From positions 62,001 to 126,000 of the forward strand of contig NZ_FOUO01000006.1 in the NCBI RefSeq assembly GCF_900114895.1: 64,000 nt of DNA, read 5' to 3'. The stretch comes from Ectothiorhodospira mobilis (GTDB lineage Bacteria > Pseudomonadota > Gammaproteobacteria > Ectothiorhodospirales > Ectothiorhodospiraceae). Shown here one piece after another: positions 20,616 through 28,863 of this stretch (positions are counted from its first letter, which is position 1; each line of letters starts with the position of its first letter). The notes under the pieces are model-generated. The model was not told the origin of the DNA and did not search any database. It saw only the letters and a list, made by a program, of their open reading frames with translations. Position numbers and translations under genes: made by a program.

Positions 20616-21692
20616 TCAGCCGTCCAGGGTGGGATAGTCGATATAGCCCTTGGGGCCGGGGGTGTAGAAGGTGTCCGGGTCCGCCTTGGCCAGCGGGGCG
20701 TTGCGGCGGAAGCGCTCCGGCAGGTCCGGATTGGCGATGAAGGGCGTGCCATAGACCGCCGCGTCCGCCTGGCCGGAGCGGATCATGGCCTCACCGGACT
20801 CGCGGCTGAGGCCGCCGCCGGCGAGATAGGCATCCCCCCGGAAGCGCGGCCGCAGTAGGGCGTGGTAGTCCGTGGACGGGTTGCCGATCCGGGCCACGTG
20901 CAGGTAGGCCAGACGGAAATCCCCCAGCTGATCCACCAGGTAGCCGTAGGTCTCCTGGGGGTTGTCGTCTTGGATGTCGTTGAAGCCCATCTCCGGCGCC
21001 AGCTTGATGCCGATGTAGTCGCCGCTGCGCACGGAGGTCATGGCCTCCAGCAGCTCCAGGATGAAGCGGGCCCGGTTCTCCACGCTGCCGCCGTAGGCAT
21101 CCTCGCGGCGGTTGGTGGACGAGCACAGGAACTGCTCCGGCAGGTAGCCCGAGGCGGCGTGCAGCTCCACCCCGTCGAACCCCGCCTGGAAGGCCATGGC
21201 CGTGGCGATGCGATAATCCTCGATCACCTCATGGATCTCGTGCACCTCCAGCGCCCGGGGGGTGACATGGGGCCTGGGACCCTCGTCGGTGTAGGACTGC
21301 CCCTCGGGGCGCACCGCCGAGGCGGACACCGGTGTGGCCCCGTCCGGCAGGAAGGCGGGATCGGAGATGCGCCCGGCGTGCATCAGCTGCAGCACGATGA
21401 CCCCGCCCGCATCATGCACCGCCTTGGTCACCCGCCCCCAGGCCTCCATCTGCGCCTCGGTGTAGATCCCCGGGGTGCGCACATAGCCCTTGCCCATGGG
21501 GCAGGGGTAGGTCCCCTCGGTGATGATCATCCCCGCCTGCGCCCGCTGCGCGTAGTAGGTGGCCACGTGCTCGCCCGGCACGCCGTCCTCCCCGGCCCGG
21601 GAGCGGGTCATGGGGGCCATCACGATGCGGTTCTTCAGATCCAGGGCACCGGCATACAGCCGGGAAAACAGATCGTGCTCTTTCGTGGACAT
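20616..21692 (-). CDS. Old yellow enzyme family flavin oxidoreductase (NemA-like)
   Basis: 358-residue FMN-dependent alkene reductase acting on activated C=C bonds with NAD(P)H. Seen: [22 protein letters not shown], the catalytic segment [32 protein letters not shown] and a C-terminal [17 protein letters not shown]. In most members the active site reads H-x-x-N or H-x-x-H. Here it is H-A-A-S, so the second substrate-binding residue is serine. Cytosolic. It is transcribed toward radC with a 40-base gap. Confidence 0.93.
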   Translation of the reverse strand: MSTKEHDLFSRLYAGALDLKNRIVMAPMTRSRAGEDGVPGEHVATYYAQRAQAGMIITEGTYPCPMGKGYVRTPGIYTEAQMEAWGRVTKAVHDAGGVIVLQLMHAGRISDPAFLPDGATPVSASAVRPEGQSYTDEGPRPHVTPRALEVHEIHEVIEDYRIATAMAFQAGFDGVELHAASGYLPEQFLCSSTNRREDAYGGSVENRARFILELLEAMTSVRSGDYIGIKLAPEMGFNDIQDDNPQETYGYLVDQLGDFRLAYLHVARIGNPSTDYHALLRPRFRGDAYLAGGGLSRESGEAMIRSGQADAAVYGTPFIANPDLPERFRRNAPLAKADPDTFYTPGPKGYIDYPTLDG

Positions 21693-21938
21693 GGGGCTTC
21701 ATCTTCTCCGTGTGGAACCCAGAAGGGGGTAGGATACGATGGCCTTGAGTCTAGCAGGAGGTCTTCGGGGATGGAGGGCCGTTGATGCCGATGGGAGAGG
21801 GCCGAAGGCAATACCGTGGATCGGGAGGATCTGGTGGTATTCTAGCCAGTGAAGACAACGTATGTTGCGGTTTGGGGCGGATGCCCTGGATGGCTGGCAT
21901 CCTCATGGGTTCTCGTGGGTTAGGGTGTTTGAAAGATC

Positions 21939-22490
21939 GTGATTCGTGTTCTGGATTTGGTGTTTTCTCTCCTGGGGTTGATCGTCGGATTTCCGGTGCT
22001 GCTGTTATTGGCTGGCCTGGGCTGGGTGGATACGCGTTCGCCCCTGTTTCGGCAGACCCGGGTGGGGCGCGGGCAGCGTCCGTTCACACTGATCAAATTC
22101 CGTACCATGCAACCGGATACGGCCTCTGTGGCCACCCATCTGGCCGATGGTTCGGCGGTGACGCCTTTTGGCCGTTTCCTGCGTCGTACCAAGCTGGACG
22201 AACTGCCGCAGTTGTGGAATGTGCTCAAGGGGGAGATGAGCCTGGTGGGGCCGCGGCCTTGTCTGTTCAACCAGCATGAACTGATCCGTGAGCGGGAACA
22301 GCGTGGGGTGTTTGCCGTGCGGCCGGGGATCACGGGTCTGGCCCAGGTGAACGGCATCGACATGTCCGAACCCAAAAGACTGGCAGAGACCGATGCTCGG
22401 ATGCTGCAACTGACCCCGAGGGATTATTTCAGGTATCTGCTGCTGACCCTCCTGGGGCGGGGTACTGGGGATCGGATCCGGGATGGATGA
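21939..22490 (+). CDS. Small polyprenyl-phosphate sugar-1-phosphate transferase
   Basis: 183 residues of the bacterial sugar transferase family (PglC/WcaJ catalytic domain, short form). A re-entrant N-terminal hydrophobic helix (LVFSLLGLIVGFPVLLLLAG) is followed by KFRTM, the catalytic DE in TKLDELPQLWNVLKGEMSLVGPRP, and RPGITGLAQVNG. It starts surface-glycan synthesis by loading a sugar phosphate on undecaprenyl phosphate. The start is GTG. The gene and the ~250 bases before it are visibly richer in A/T than their neighbours, and no glycosyltransferases lie beside it, which hints at acquisition or a relic of a larger locus. Confidence 0.9.
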   Translation: MIRVLDLVFSLLGLIVGFPVLLLLAGLGWVDTRSPLFRQTRVGRGQRPFTLIKFRTMQPDTASVATHLADGSAVTPFGRFLRRTKLDELPQLWNVLKGEMSLVGPRPCLFNQHELIREREQRGVFAVRPGITGLAQVNGIDMSEPKRLAETDARMLQLTPRDYFRYLLLTLLGRGTGDRIRDG

Positions 22491-22518
22491 TCGCCCCTGT
22501 CTCCATATCCCATACGAG

Positions 22519-23511
22519 TTATCCCCCGCGTGCGGGCGGGGCCATGAATTCGGGGCCCACCGGGTCGGTGATGTGGGCATCGAGGATGCGGTCGATCTCG
22601 GCGTGGTCCTCGGCGGTGAGTTGCACCTCCATCACGCGGTTCACGCTGGCCACCTGTTCGGGGCGGCGGGCGCCCCAGAGGGCGATGTCGGCGCCGTGGT
22701 CCAGGAGCCAGCGCACGGCCAGGTGCAGGACGTCGCTGTCGAAGCGCTCCCGGGCGAAGCGGTCCAGGGCGCGGACCGCGGCCAGGTACTGGCCGAAACG
22801 CGGCTGCTGGAACTTGGGGTCGGACTGGCGCAGGTCATCGCCCTGGAAGGTGGTGTCGGGGCCCATGCGGCCACTGAGCAGGCCGCGGCAGAGGGCGCCG
22901 TAGGCCAGGACCTGGATGCCGTGCTCGCGGCAGTGGGGCAGCACGTCCGCCTCGATGCCGCGTTCGAAGAGGTTGTACGGGGGCTGGCAGGTGTGCAGGG
23001 GCGCCACCTGGCGAAAGCGCTCCATCTGCGCCGGGCTGAAGTTGCTCACCCCCACGGCGCGGATCTTGCCCTCCTGCAGCAGCCGGGCCATGGCCTCGGC
23101 GGTCTCCTCCACGGGGGTCACGGGGTCGGGCCAGTGCACCTGGTAGAGGTCGATGTAGTCCGTCTGCAGGCGGCGCAGGGAGTCTTCCACCTCGGTGCGG
23201 ATGCGCCCGGCGCTGGCGTTGCGGAACACGGCCTCGTCGGGGGTCCATTCCAGGCCTACCTTGGTGGCGATGAGCACCTGGTCGCGTTTGCCACGGCGGC
23301 GGATGGCCTCCCCCACCAACTCCTCGGATTTGCCAAAGCCATAGACGGGGGCGGTGTCGATGAGGTTGATGCCCTGGTCCAGGGCGGCGTGGACGGTGCG
23401 GATGGAGGTCTCGTCGTCGGTGCCGCCCCACATCCAGCCGCCGATGGCCCAGGTGCCCAGGGCGATGCGCGAGGCCTCGAGGGGAAGTTGGGCGAGGGTG
23501 GTGGTCTCCAT
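22519..23511 (-). CDS. Aldo/keto reductase
   Basis: 330-residue NADPH-dependent TIM-barrel reductase. It has LGTWAIGGWMWGG, the catalytic D/Y pair in IDTAPVYGFGKSEE, K in IATKVGLEW, H in YQVHWPDP, and GVSNFSPAQM. The C-terminal ALWGARRPEQV matches the cofactor site. The substrate is unknown. AGGAG precedes the ATG. It is 27 bases downstream of the SDR gene on the same strand, so the two are probably co-transcribed. Confidence 0.92.
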   Translation of the reverse strand: METTTLAQLPLEASRIALGTWAIGGWMWGGTDDETSIRTVHAALDQGINLIDTAPVYGFGKSEELVGEAIRRRGKRDQVLIATKVGLEWTPDEAVFRNASAGRIRTEVEDSLRRLQTDYIDLYQVHWPDPVTPVEETAEAMARLLQEGKIRAVGVSNFSPAQMERFRQVAPLHTCQPPYNLFERGIEADVLPHCREHGIQVLAYGALCRGLLSGRMGPDTTFQGDDLRQSDPKFQQPRFGQYLAAVRALDRFARERFDSDVLHLAVRWLLDHGADIALWGARRPEQVASVNRVMEVQLTAEDHAEIDRILDAHITDPVGPEFMAPPARGG

Positions 23512-23538
23512 GGGGTCTCCTGTTGGCGTTGTTGTGGG

Positions 23539-24288
23539 TCACTCGGCGTAGATCATGCGCCGGGTCATGCCGCCGTCCACCGCCCAGGCCTGGCCGGTGA
23601 TGAACCCCGCCTCGGGGCCCAGCAGGAAGGCGGCCAGGGCGGCCACGTCCGCCGGCTCCCCCACGCGCCCCACCGGGTGCTGGCGGTGATCCACGGGGCG
23701 CAGGGGTTCATTGCGTCGCTCCGTCTCGGGGCGGGTGTCGATCCATCCCGGGTGGATGGCGTTCACGCGCACCTCCGGCCCCGCGCTCACCGCCAGGGCG
23801 TGGGTAAAGGCCGCGAGCCCCCCCTTGCTGGCGGCGTAGGCCTCGGTGTGGGGCTCGGACTGCAGCGCCCGGGTGGAGCCGATGTGGACGATGGCCCCGC
23901 GGCGGCTGCGCAGCAGGGGCAGGGTGTGTTTGCACATCAGGAAGGGGCCGGTGAGATTGGTCTCGATCCACTGATTCCAGCGCTCCAGTTCCAGGGTCTC
24001 GATGGGGCCGCAGATGGGGTCGGCCACACCGGCATTGTTCACCAGGCCGTCCAGGCCCTCGTACCGTGCTTCCAGGGTGCGCGCCAGGTCCCGGATGGCC
24101 GCTTCATCACGCACGTCCAGGGAGATGGCCATGGCCGCCCCGCCCAGGTGGGCGGCGGCCCGTTCGCAGGCCGGTGCATCCCGGTCCGCCAGCACCACCT
24201 GCCAGCCGCCTTCCACCAGCCGGCGGGCGATGCCCAGGCCGATGCCGCGGGCGGCCCCGGTGATCAAGGCGACGCGGGCTTGGGTCAT
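23539..24288 (-). CDS. Short-chain dehydrogenase/reductase
   Basis: 249-residue classical SDR. Seen: TGAARGIGLGIA, LDVRD, NNAGVADP, catalytic S and YxxxK (IGSTRALQSEPHTEAYAASKGG), HPGWIDT and a C-terminal ITGQAWAVDGGMTRR. It oxidises or reduces an alcohol/ketone with NAD(P); the substrate is unknown. First gene of a probable two-gene unit with the aldo/keto reductase, divergent from bluB across 120 bases. Confidence 0.92.
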   Translation of the reverse strand: MTQARVALITGAARGIGLGIARRLVEGGWQVVLADRDAPACERAAAHLGGAAMAISLDVRDEAAIRDLARTLEARYEGLDGLVNNAGVADPICGPIETLELERWNQWIETNLTGPFLMCKHTLPLLRSRRGAIVHIGSTRALQSEPHTEAYAASKGGLAAFTHALAVSAGPEVRVNAIHPGWIDTRPETERRNEPLRPVDHRQHPVGRVGEPADVAALAAFLLGPEAGFITGQAWAVDGGMTRRMIYAE

Positions 24289-24408
24289 GGTGGCGGCCTC
24301 CGGGGATGTCCTGTCCTTCCCGAGGATAGCAGCCGCCGCCGGGGGCAGCTCAACGCCGGAGCGCCCTGCCGGTATGATGCCGGGAAACCCAACTCAGGAG
24401 CGCAGGCC

Positions 24409-25161
24409 ATGCCAGACCACGAGACACCGGACCACGCCTTCGGCGCATCCCAGCGCGAGGCCATCTACCGCAACATCCTGCTGCGGCGCGATGTGCGCGG
24501 CCAGTTCCTGCCGGACCCGGTGCCGGATCCCGTGCTGGCGCGCATCCTCACCGCCGCCCACTTCGCCCCTTCGGTGGGGTTCATGCAGCCCTGGAGCTTC
24601 GTGGTGGTGCGGGATCCGGGGGTGAAGGCGCGGGTGCACGAGGCCTTCACCCGGGCCAACGCGGAGGCCGCCGGGATGTTCGAGGGGGAGCGGCGCCGGC
24701 TCTACCAGGGGCTCAAGCTGGAGGGGATCCTGGAGTCCCCCGTGAACCTGTGCATCACCTGCGATCCGGAGCGGGCGGGGCCGGTGGTGATCGGGCGCAC
24801 CCACGATCCGGCCATGGACCTGTACAGCGTCGCCTGCGCCGTGGAGAACCTGTGGCTCGCCGCCCGCAGCGAGGGTCTGGGGGTGGGCTGGGTGAGCATC
24901 CTGCACCCCGCGGAACTGCGCGGGATCCTGGGGCTGCCCGAGCGCATCGTCCCCGTGGCCTACCTGTGCATCGGCCGGGTCAGCGAGTTCAAGGACCGTC
25001 CGGAGCTGGAGTCCGCCGGTTGGCGCGAGCGTCTGCCGGTGACCGATCTGGTGCATTTCGATACCTGGGGCGGGGAGGCCGCCGGGGCGGGGGATCAGGG
25101 CCTGCTCAAGGCCCTGCGGGCCTGCCAGGCCAGGGCGGAGAAGGGGGAGGTGCCCCTTTGA
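24409..25161 (+). CDS. bluB: 5,6-dimethylbenzimidazole synthase
   Basis: 250-residue nitroreductase-fold enzyme that cleaves FMNH2 with oxygen to give the lower ligand of vitamin B12. BluB features: ILLRRDVRGQFLPDPVPDPVL, HFAPSVGFMQPWSF, VNLCITCDPERAGPVVIGR, DLYSVACAVENLWLAARSEGLGVGWVSI and the C-terminal WRERLPVTDLVHFDTWG. The start is ATG 24409; the frame is open for ~640 codons upstream, but that part is antisense to the two oxidoreductase genes. I saw no cobalamin riboswitch upstream. B12 is needed for bacteriochlorophyll synthesis in many phototrophs. Confidence 0.94.
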   Translation: MPDHETPDHAFGASQREAIYRNILLRRDVRGQFLPDPVPDPVLARILTAAHFAPSVGFMQPWSFVVVRDPGVKARVHEAFTRANAEAAGMFEGERRRLYQGLKLEGILESPVNLCITCDPERAGPVVIGRTHDPAMDLYSVACAVENLWLAARSEGLGVGWVSILHPAELRGILGLPERIVPVAYLCIGRVSEFKDRPELESAGWRERLPVTDLVHFDTWGGEAAGAGDQGLLKALRACQARAEKGEVPL

Positions 25162-25227
25162 GCGGCCGGGCCTTGGCGCCGCCGGGGATGGATGTGGGCG
25201 CCTGGGCCAGGGCGCTGGCCCGGTTGC

Positions 25228-25241
25228 TTGACCTGGCTCAA
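25228..25241 (+). promoter_or_regulatory. FNR/Anr-like box upstream of the antenna genes
   Basis: TTGAC-CTGG-CTCAA matches the FNR pattern TTGAT-N4-ATCAA with both TTGA/TCAA cores intact. Its centre is ~80 bases upstream of the inferred start of transcription, a usual activator distance. Confidence 0.55.
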
Positions 25242-25268
25242 GCTTTTGTCGTGCTGGCCCGGGCGCCC

Positions 25269-25286
25269 TGTCAGGGGCCATTGACA
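25269..25286 (+). promoter_or_regulatory. PpsR/CrtJ-like operator over the -35 box
   Basis: TGTCA-N8-TGACA fits the TGT-N12-ACA operator of the photosynthesis repressor PpsR/CrtJ and is a perfect five-base inverted repeat. Its right arm is part of the -35 TTGACA, so binding would block RNA polymerase. Confidence 0.6.
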
Positions 25287-25308
25287 TGCCATGGCGGCAG
25301 CCTAGACT
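25281..25308 (+). promoter_or_regulatory. Promoter of the antenna genes
   Basis: -35 TTGACA (perfect), 16-base spacer, -10 TAGACT. The inferred start is near 25315, leaving an ~80-base leader before the alpha gene. Confidence 0.6.
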
Positions 25309-25394
25309 TACACCCGGACTTTGATTCGGGTTTTTCTTCGCGACGATCCGGATCGGGTACACGCAAGTAGCTCAAACCAAAGAGGGCTTAGAAC

Positions 25395-25580
25395 ATGAGC
25401 GAATACAGAGCGAGGAAGCCGAGCAATCCGCGGGATGACTGGAAGCTGTGGCTGGTGGTCAACCCCGGCACCTGGCTGATGCCCATCCTGATGGCCGTGC
25501 TGGTGGTCGCCCTGGCTGTTCACGGCTTCGTGTACAGCAACGACAACTACAACCCGCTGACCTACGAAGCGTCCGAGTGA
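25395..25580 (+). CDS. Light-harvesting complex alpha subunit
   Basis: 61-residue antenna polypeptide with a single membrane span. It shows the alpha hallmarks WKLWLVVNPGTWLMPIL at the N-terminal interface and His43 in ALAVHG as the bacteriochlorophyll ligand, followed by YNPL. It assembles with beta into LH1- or LH2-type rings in the intracytoplasmic membrane. It comes before beta, the reverse of the usual beta-alpha order, and no pufL or pufM follows, so this is a separate antenna operon. The symbol (puf or puc type) cannot be decided from sequence alone. Confidence 0.93.
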   Translation: MSEYRARKPSNPRDDWKLWLVVNPGTWLMPILMAVLVVALAVHGFVYSNDNYNPLTYEASE

Positions 25581-25591
25581 GGTAATCGATC

Positions 25592-25732
25592 ATGAATGAG
25601 AACAGCATCTCCGGTCTGACCGAAGAACAGGCGCTGGAATTCCACGAGCAGTTCAAGACCACCTTCACCGTGTTCATGGTGCTGGCGGCCGCTGCCCACT
25701 TCCTCGTGTTCCTGTGGAGACCTTTCTACTAA
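25592..25732 (+). CDS. Light-harvesting complex beta subunit
   Basis: 46-residue antenna polypeptide. The beta signature is GLTEEQALEFHEQF, then one membrane helix with the bacteriochlorophyll-binding His36 in AAAAHFLVF and the terminal LWRPFY. It starts 11 bases after the alpha stop with GAGG upstream, so it is translated from the same message. A long terminator follows directly, closing a two-gene operon. Confidence 0.94.
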   Translation: MNENSISGLTEEQALEFHEQFKTTFTVFMVLAAAAHFLVFLWRPFY

Positions 25733-25770
25733 GGTCCTGAGCTGCCGTTCACTGGCAACGGCGGTTCTGT

Positions 25771-25842
25771 GGAGGGGTTCGGACCCCGCGGCATGCCCTG
25801 AATCCAGGGATGCCGTCGGGGATCCGGCCCCTCCGTTTTTTT
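25771..25842 (+). terminator. Terminator of the antenna operon
   Basis: Outer stem GGAGGGG/CCCCTCC with inner pairings (GGCAT-CCCTG/CAGGG-ATGCC) and a seven-T run at 25836-25842. Strong rho-independent terminator. Confidence 0.8.
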
Positions 25843-25878
25843 GTGCGCGGCCCGGCCGCAGCCGGGGGAGGGCCCCGG

Positions 25879-26442
25879 TCAGGCCCCCTCCTTCCACTTG
25901 ATGTTGCAGCCCAGGCTGGGTCTTTGCTCCGCCGGGACGGGACGTCCCTCCAGCAGGGCGTCCGCCGCCGCCCGCAGGTCCTGGCCGGTCACCGGGACAT
26001 CGCTGCCGGGGCGGGCGTCGTCGAACTGCCCGTGGTAGACCAGGCGCCGGTCGGCGTCGAAGAGGAAGAAGTCCGGCGTGCAGGCCGCCTGGTAGGCCCG
26101 GGCCACCTCCTGGGTCTCGTCGAAGAGATACGGGAAGGTGTAGCCGAAGCGGCGGGCCTCATCCCGCATCTTCTCCGGGCTGTCCTCGGGGAAGTTCTTT
26201 GCGTCGTTGCTGTTGATGGCGATCACCGCCATACCCTGGTCGCTGTAGGCCCGGCCGAAGCGGGCGAACTCGTGGCGGATGAGCTGCACGAAGGGGCAGT
26301 GGTTGCAGATGAAGGCGATGCAGTAGCCCCTGGCGTCGGGAAAGTCGTCCAGGGAGACGGTGCGGCCCGTGGACGGGTCGGGCAGGGCGAAGTCAGGGGC
26401 GATGGTGCCCAGTTCCACCGCATTGGATTCGGTTCGTGCCAT
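25879..26442 (-). CDS. Thioredoxin-fold redoxin family protein
   Basis: 187 residues of the AhpC/TSA-redoxin family. It has APDFALPDPSTGRTVSLDDF, the redox motif ICNHCPFVQ (CxxC), VIAINSND, YLFDETQEVARAY, ACTPDFFLFD and a final GCNIKW. It likely acts as a thiol-dependent peroxidase or oxidoreductase in the cytosol; no signal peptide is seen. It lies 53 bases after tas on the same strand, with AGGAGG before the ATG, so it is probably in the same unit. Confidence 0.9.
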   Translation of the reverse strand: MARTESNAVELGTIAPDFALPDPSTGRTVSLDDFPDARGYCIAFICNHCPFVQLIRHEFARFGRAYSDQGMAVIAINSNDAKNFPEDSPEKMRDEARRFGYTFPYLFDETQEVARAYQAACTPDFFLFDADRRLVYHGQFDDARPGSDVPVTGQDLRAAADALLEGRPVPAEQRPSLGCNIKWKEGA

Positions 26443-26495
26443 GGGGTGTCCTCCTGTGGATGGTGGTTTTGCGGGACCTTAGGCTCCCGCTGGTC

Positions 26496-27530
26496 TCAGG
26501 GGCAGGGGATCGGGTAGCGGGCGTGCACCGCCTCGATCTCCGCCAGCACCTCGTCGCTCAGGACGTCGTCCAGGCTGTCCATGTCCTCCTCCAGCTGCTC
26601 CGGCTTCGTGGCGCCGATGATGGTGCTGGTGACAAAGGGCCGGCTGTGGCAGAAGGCCAGGGCCATGCGCGCCGGGGAGAGGCCGTGGCGGCGGGCGATG
26701 TCCACATAGGCGCGGGTGGCCGCCGTGGCCGTGTCGCCGGAATAGCGGCTGAAGCGGCTGTACAGGGTGACGCGGCCGTCCGGCGGGCTGGCGTCCAGGT
26801 ACTTGCCGCTGAGCACCCCGAAGGCCAGGGGGGAGTAGGCCAGCAGCCCCACCCGTTCCCGGATGGCCATCTCCGCCAGGCCCACCTCGAAGCTGCGGTT
26901 GAGCAGGCTGTAGGGGTTCTGGATGGAAACCACCCGGGGCAGGCCGGCCTGCTCCGCCAGGCGCAGGTACTGCATCAGGCCCCAGGGGGTCTCGTTGGAG
27001 ATGCCGATGGCACGCACCTTGCCCGCGCGCACGAAGTCCGCCAGCACCTTCAGGGTCTCTTCGATGGGGGTGGGTTGGTCTTCGGGATCGTGCACGTAGC
27101 CCAGGCGACCGAAGTAGTTGGCCTGGCGCGCGGGCCAGTGCACCTGGTAGAGGTCCAGGTAGTCGGTTTGCAGGCGCTGGAGGCTGTCGTGCAGGGCCCG
27201 TTCCAGGTGGTCCCGGGTGAGCTGCGGGCCGCCGCGCAGGTAGCTGAAGTGTTCCCCGGGTCCGGTCACCTTGGAGGCCAGGACCAGGTCGTCCCGCCGC
27301 CCGCGCCGGGCCAGCCAGGTGCCCAGGTAGCGTTCCGTTTGCCCCTGGGTCTCCGCCCGGGGGGGTACGGGGTACATCTCGGCGGTGTCGATGAACTGGA
27401 TGCCGCGCTCCACCGCCCGGTCCAGCTGGCTGTGGGCCTCGGCCTCGGTGTTCTGCTCGCCCCAGGTCATGGTGCCGAGACAGATGCGGCTGACGTGGAT
27501 GTCGGTATCCCCCAGGGGATGGGTCTGCAT
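26496..27530 (-). CDS. tas: Aldo/keto reductase, Tas type
   Basis: 344 residues closely following E. coli Tas: LGTMTWGEQNTEAEAHSQLD, IDTAEMYPVPPRAETQGQTE, SLQRLQTDYLDLYQVHWP, RVVSIQNPYSLLNRSFEVGLAE and LAEIEAVHARYPIPCP. NADPH-dependent; Tas complements prephenate dehydrogenase defects in E. coli, but the true substrate is unclear. The ATG at 27530 has GGAG six bases upstream; an ATG further upstream does not. Confidence 0.93.
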   Translation of the reverse strand: MQTHPLGDTDIHVSRICLGTMTWGEQNTEAEAHSQLDRAVERGIQFIDTAEMYPVPPRAETQGQTERYLGTWLARRGRRDDLVLASKVTGPGEHFSYLRGGPQLTRDHLERALHDSLQRLQTDYLDLYQVHWPARQANYFGRLGYVHDPEDQPTPIEETLKVLADFVRAGKVRAIGISNETPWGLMQYLRLAEQAGLPRVVSIQNPYSLLNRSFEVGLAEMAIRERVGLLAYSPLAFGVLSGKYLDASPPDGRVTLYSRFSRYSGDTATAATRAYVDIARRHGLSPARMALAFCHSRPFVTSTIIGATKPEQLEEDMDSLDDVLSDEVLAEIEAVHARYPIPCP

Positions 27531-27633
27531 GGGCTTCTCCGGTTGCGGGATGACGCTTCCAGTGTCCATGCCCCGGGGCATGCGGACAAGCCCCTGGCCC
27601 CGCGGGGTGCGGGACGAGGTGGATCGGGAGGGT

Positions 27634-27661
27634 CGGCGGGGACGGGGATGCGTCCCCGCCG
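27634..27661 (-). terminator. Perfect 11-base hairpin after phosphoribulokinase
   Basis: CGGCGGGGACG paired with CGTCCCCGCCG around a six-base loop, starting 5 bases past the phosphoribulokinase stop. There is no T-run, so it may instead protect the 3' end or pause polymerase. Confidence 0.45.
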
Positions 27662-27666
27662 GGGGG

Positions 27667-28563
27667 TCAGCCGCGCTGCTTGAGCATGTCGGAGATGATG
27701 GGGGCCAGGATGATCTCCATGGCCAGGCCCATCTTGCCGCCGGGCACGACGATGGTGTTGCGGCGCGACATGAAGGAGTCGTGGATCATGTTCAAAAGAT
27801 AGGGGAAGTCCACGCCGAACCTCTTCGGGTTGCGGAAGCGGATCACCACAAGGCTCTCGTCCGGGGTGGGGATGTCCCGTGCGATGAAGGGGTTGGAGGT
27901 GTCCACCGTGGGTACGCGCTGGAAGTTGATGTCGGTCTTGGAGAACTGCGGCGTGATGTAGTGCACGTAGTCGGGCATGCGCCGCAGCATGGTGTCCACG
28001 ATGGCCTCGGCGGTGTAGCCGCGCTCGGCGCTGTCGCGGAAGATCTTCTGGATCCATTCCAGGTTGACGATGGGCACCACGCCGATCCCCAGGTCCACGT
28101 GCTGGGCCACGTTCACGTTCGCGTCCTGGTCGGCCACCAGGCCGTGCAGGCCCTCGTAGAACAGCAGGTCGGTGTTTTCGGGCATGTCCTCCCAGGGGGT
28201 GAACTCCCCGGCCTTGAGGCTGGTGCCCAGGCGGGCGTTGTGCTGTTCCGCCTCTTCCTGGCTGTGGATGTAGTAGCGCTTCTTGCCGCGCCCGGTCTCG
28301 CCGTAGACCTGGAAGGTCTCCTCCAGCTTGTCGAACAGGTTGGCCTCGGGCCCGAAATGGCTGAAGTGGTTGTTGCCCTGGGCGGCGGCCTCCTTCATGG
28401 CCTGCTTCATCTCCACCCGGTTGTAGCGGTGGAAGCTGTCCCCCTCGATGATCACCGGGTTGATCTTCTCGCGGCGGAAGATGTGCTCGAAGGCATTCTT
28501 GACGGTGGAGGTTCCGGCGCCGGAGGAACCGGTGACGGCCAGGATCGGATGTTTCTTCGACAT
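27667..28563 (-). CDS. prkB: Phosphoribulokinase (class I)
   Basis: 298-residue Calvin-cycle enzyme making ribulose-1,5-bisphosphate from ribulose 5-phosphate and ATP. The P-loop reads VTGSSGAGTSTV. Also present are EGDSFHRYNR, HFGPEANLFDKLEETFQVYGETG, FYEGLHGL, and DYVHYITPQFSKTDINFQRVP. Length and motifs are of the proteobacterial NADH-activated octameric class, not the redox-regulated plant/cyanobacterial type. GAGGAG lies seven bases before the ATG. It stands apart from any cbb genes in the window. Confidence 0.96.
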   Translation of the reverse strand: MSKKHPILAVTGSSGAGTSTVKNAFEHIFRREKINPVIIEGDSFHRYNRVEMKQAMKEAAAQGNNHFSHFGPEANLFDKLEETFQVYGETGRGKKRYYIHSQEEAEQHNARLGTSLKAGEFTPWEDMPENTDLLFYEGLHGLVADQDANVNVAQHVDLGIGVVPIVNLEWIQKIFRDSAERGYTAEAIVDTMLRRMPDYVHYITPQFSKTDINFQRVPTVDTSNPFIARDIPTPDESLVVIRFRNPKRFGVDFPYLLNMIHDSFMSRRNTIVVPGGKMGLAMEIILAPIISDMLKQRG

Positions 28564-28863
28564 CTATATACTCCTCAGTTTTCCCGATGGTTGAATGCGG
28601 TGCGCTGTTGTCTTGGGTCCCCCGGGCCGGGCCGGGGGACTGATCTTGTTGTTCGCGGATCCTGGGCCCTAGTCTGAACGGAATATTCTTAGAACACCAG
28701 ACGGACGCCCGCGGGGGCCCTGCCGGCACGGCCGTCCCCGGGGGGATCGGGCGGCGGCGGCAGGGAGGCGTCTGCCGGGTCGGCCAGGGAGGCGTTGCGG
28801 GGCTATTGGTACACCATCGCCCGGGCGCGGGGCAAGCAGGGCCCCGCCGGGGTCCGGGGCGGA
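28564..28863 (-). promoter_or_regulatory. Phosphoribulokinase upstream region
   Basis: 300 bases without a gene between the SulP stop and prkB. An AT-rich stretch near 28680-28696 contains overlapping palindromes GAATATTC and TTCTTAGAA within otherwise GC-rich DNA. It is a candidate operator, perhaps for a CbbR-type regulator, but it does not clearly match a CbbR pattern. No confident -35/-10 pair was found. Confidence 0.3.

Noticed and set aside
22483-24408. N-terminal extension of the bluB frame by ~640 codons
   Set aside because: The extension is antisense to the AKR and SDR genes and has no family similarity; BluB proteins begin near the chosen ATG.
24289-24408. Cobalamin riboswitch before bluB
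   Set aside because: The 120-base divergent gap is too short and has no B12-box core.
25843-27500. Rest of a puf or puc operon after the antenna genes
   Set aside because: A strong terminator follows beta, and the next genes are minus-strand redoxin and aldo/keto reductase; no reaction-centre genes are seen.
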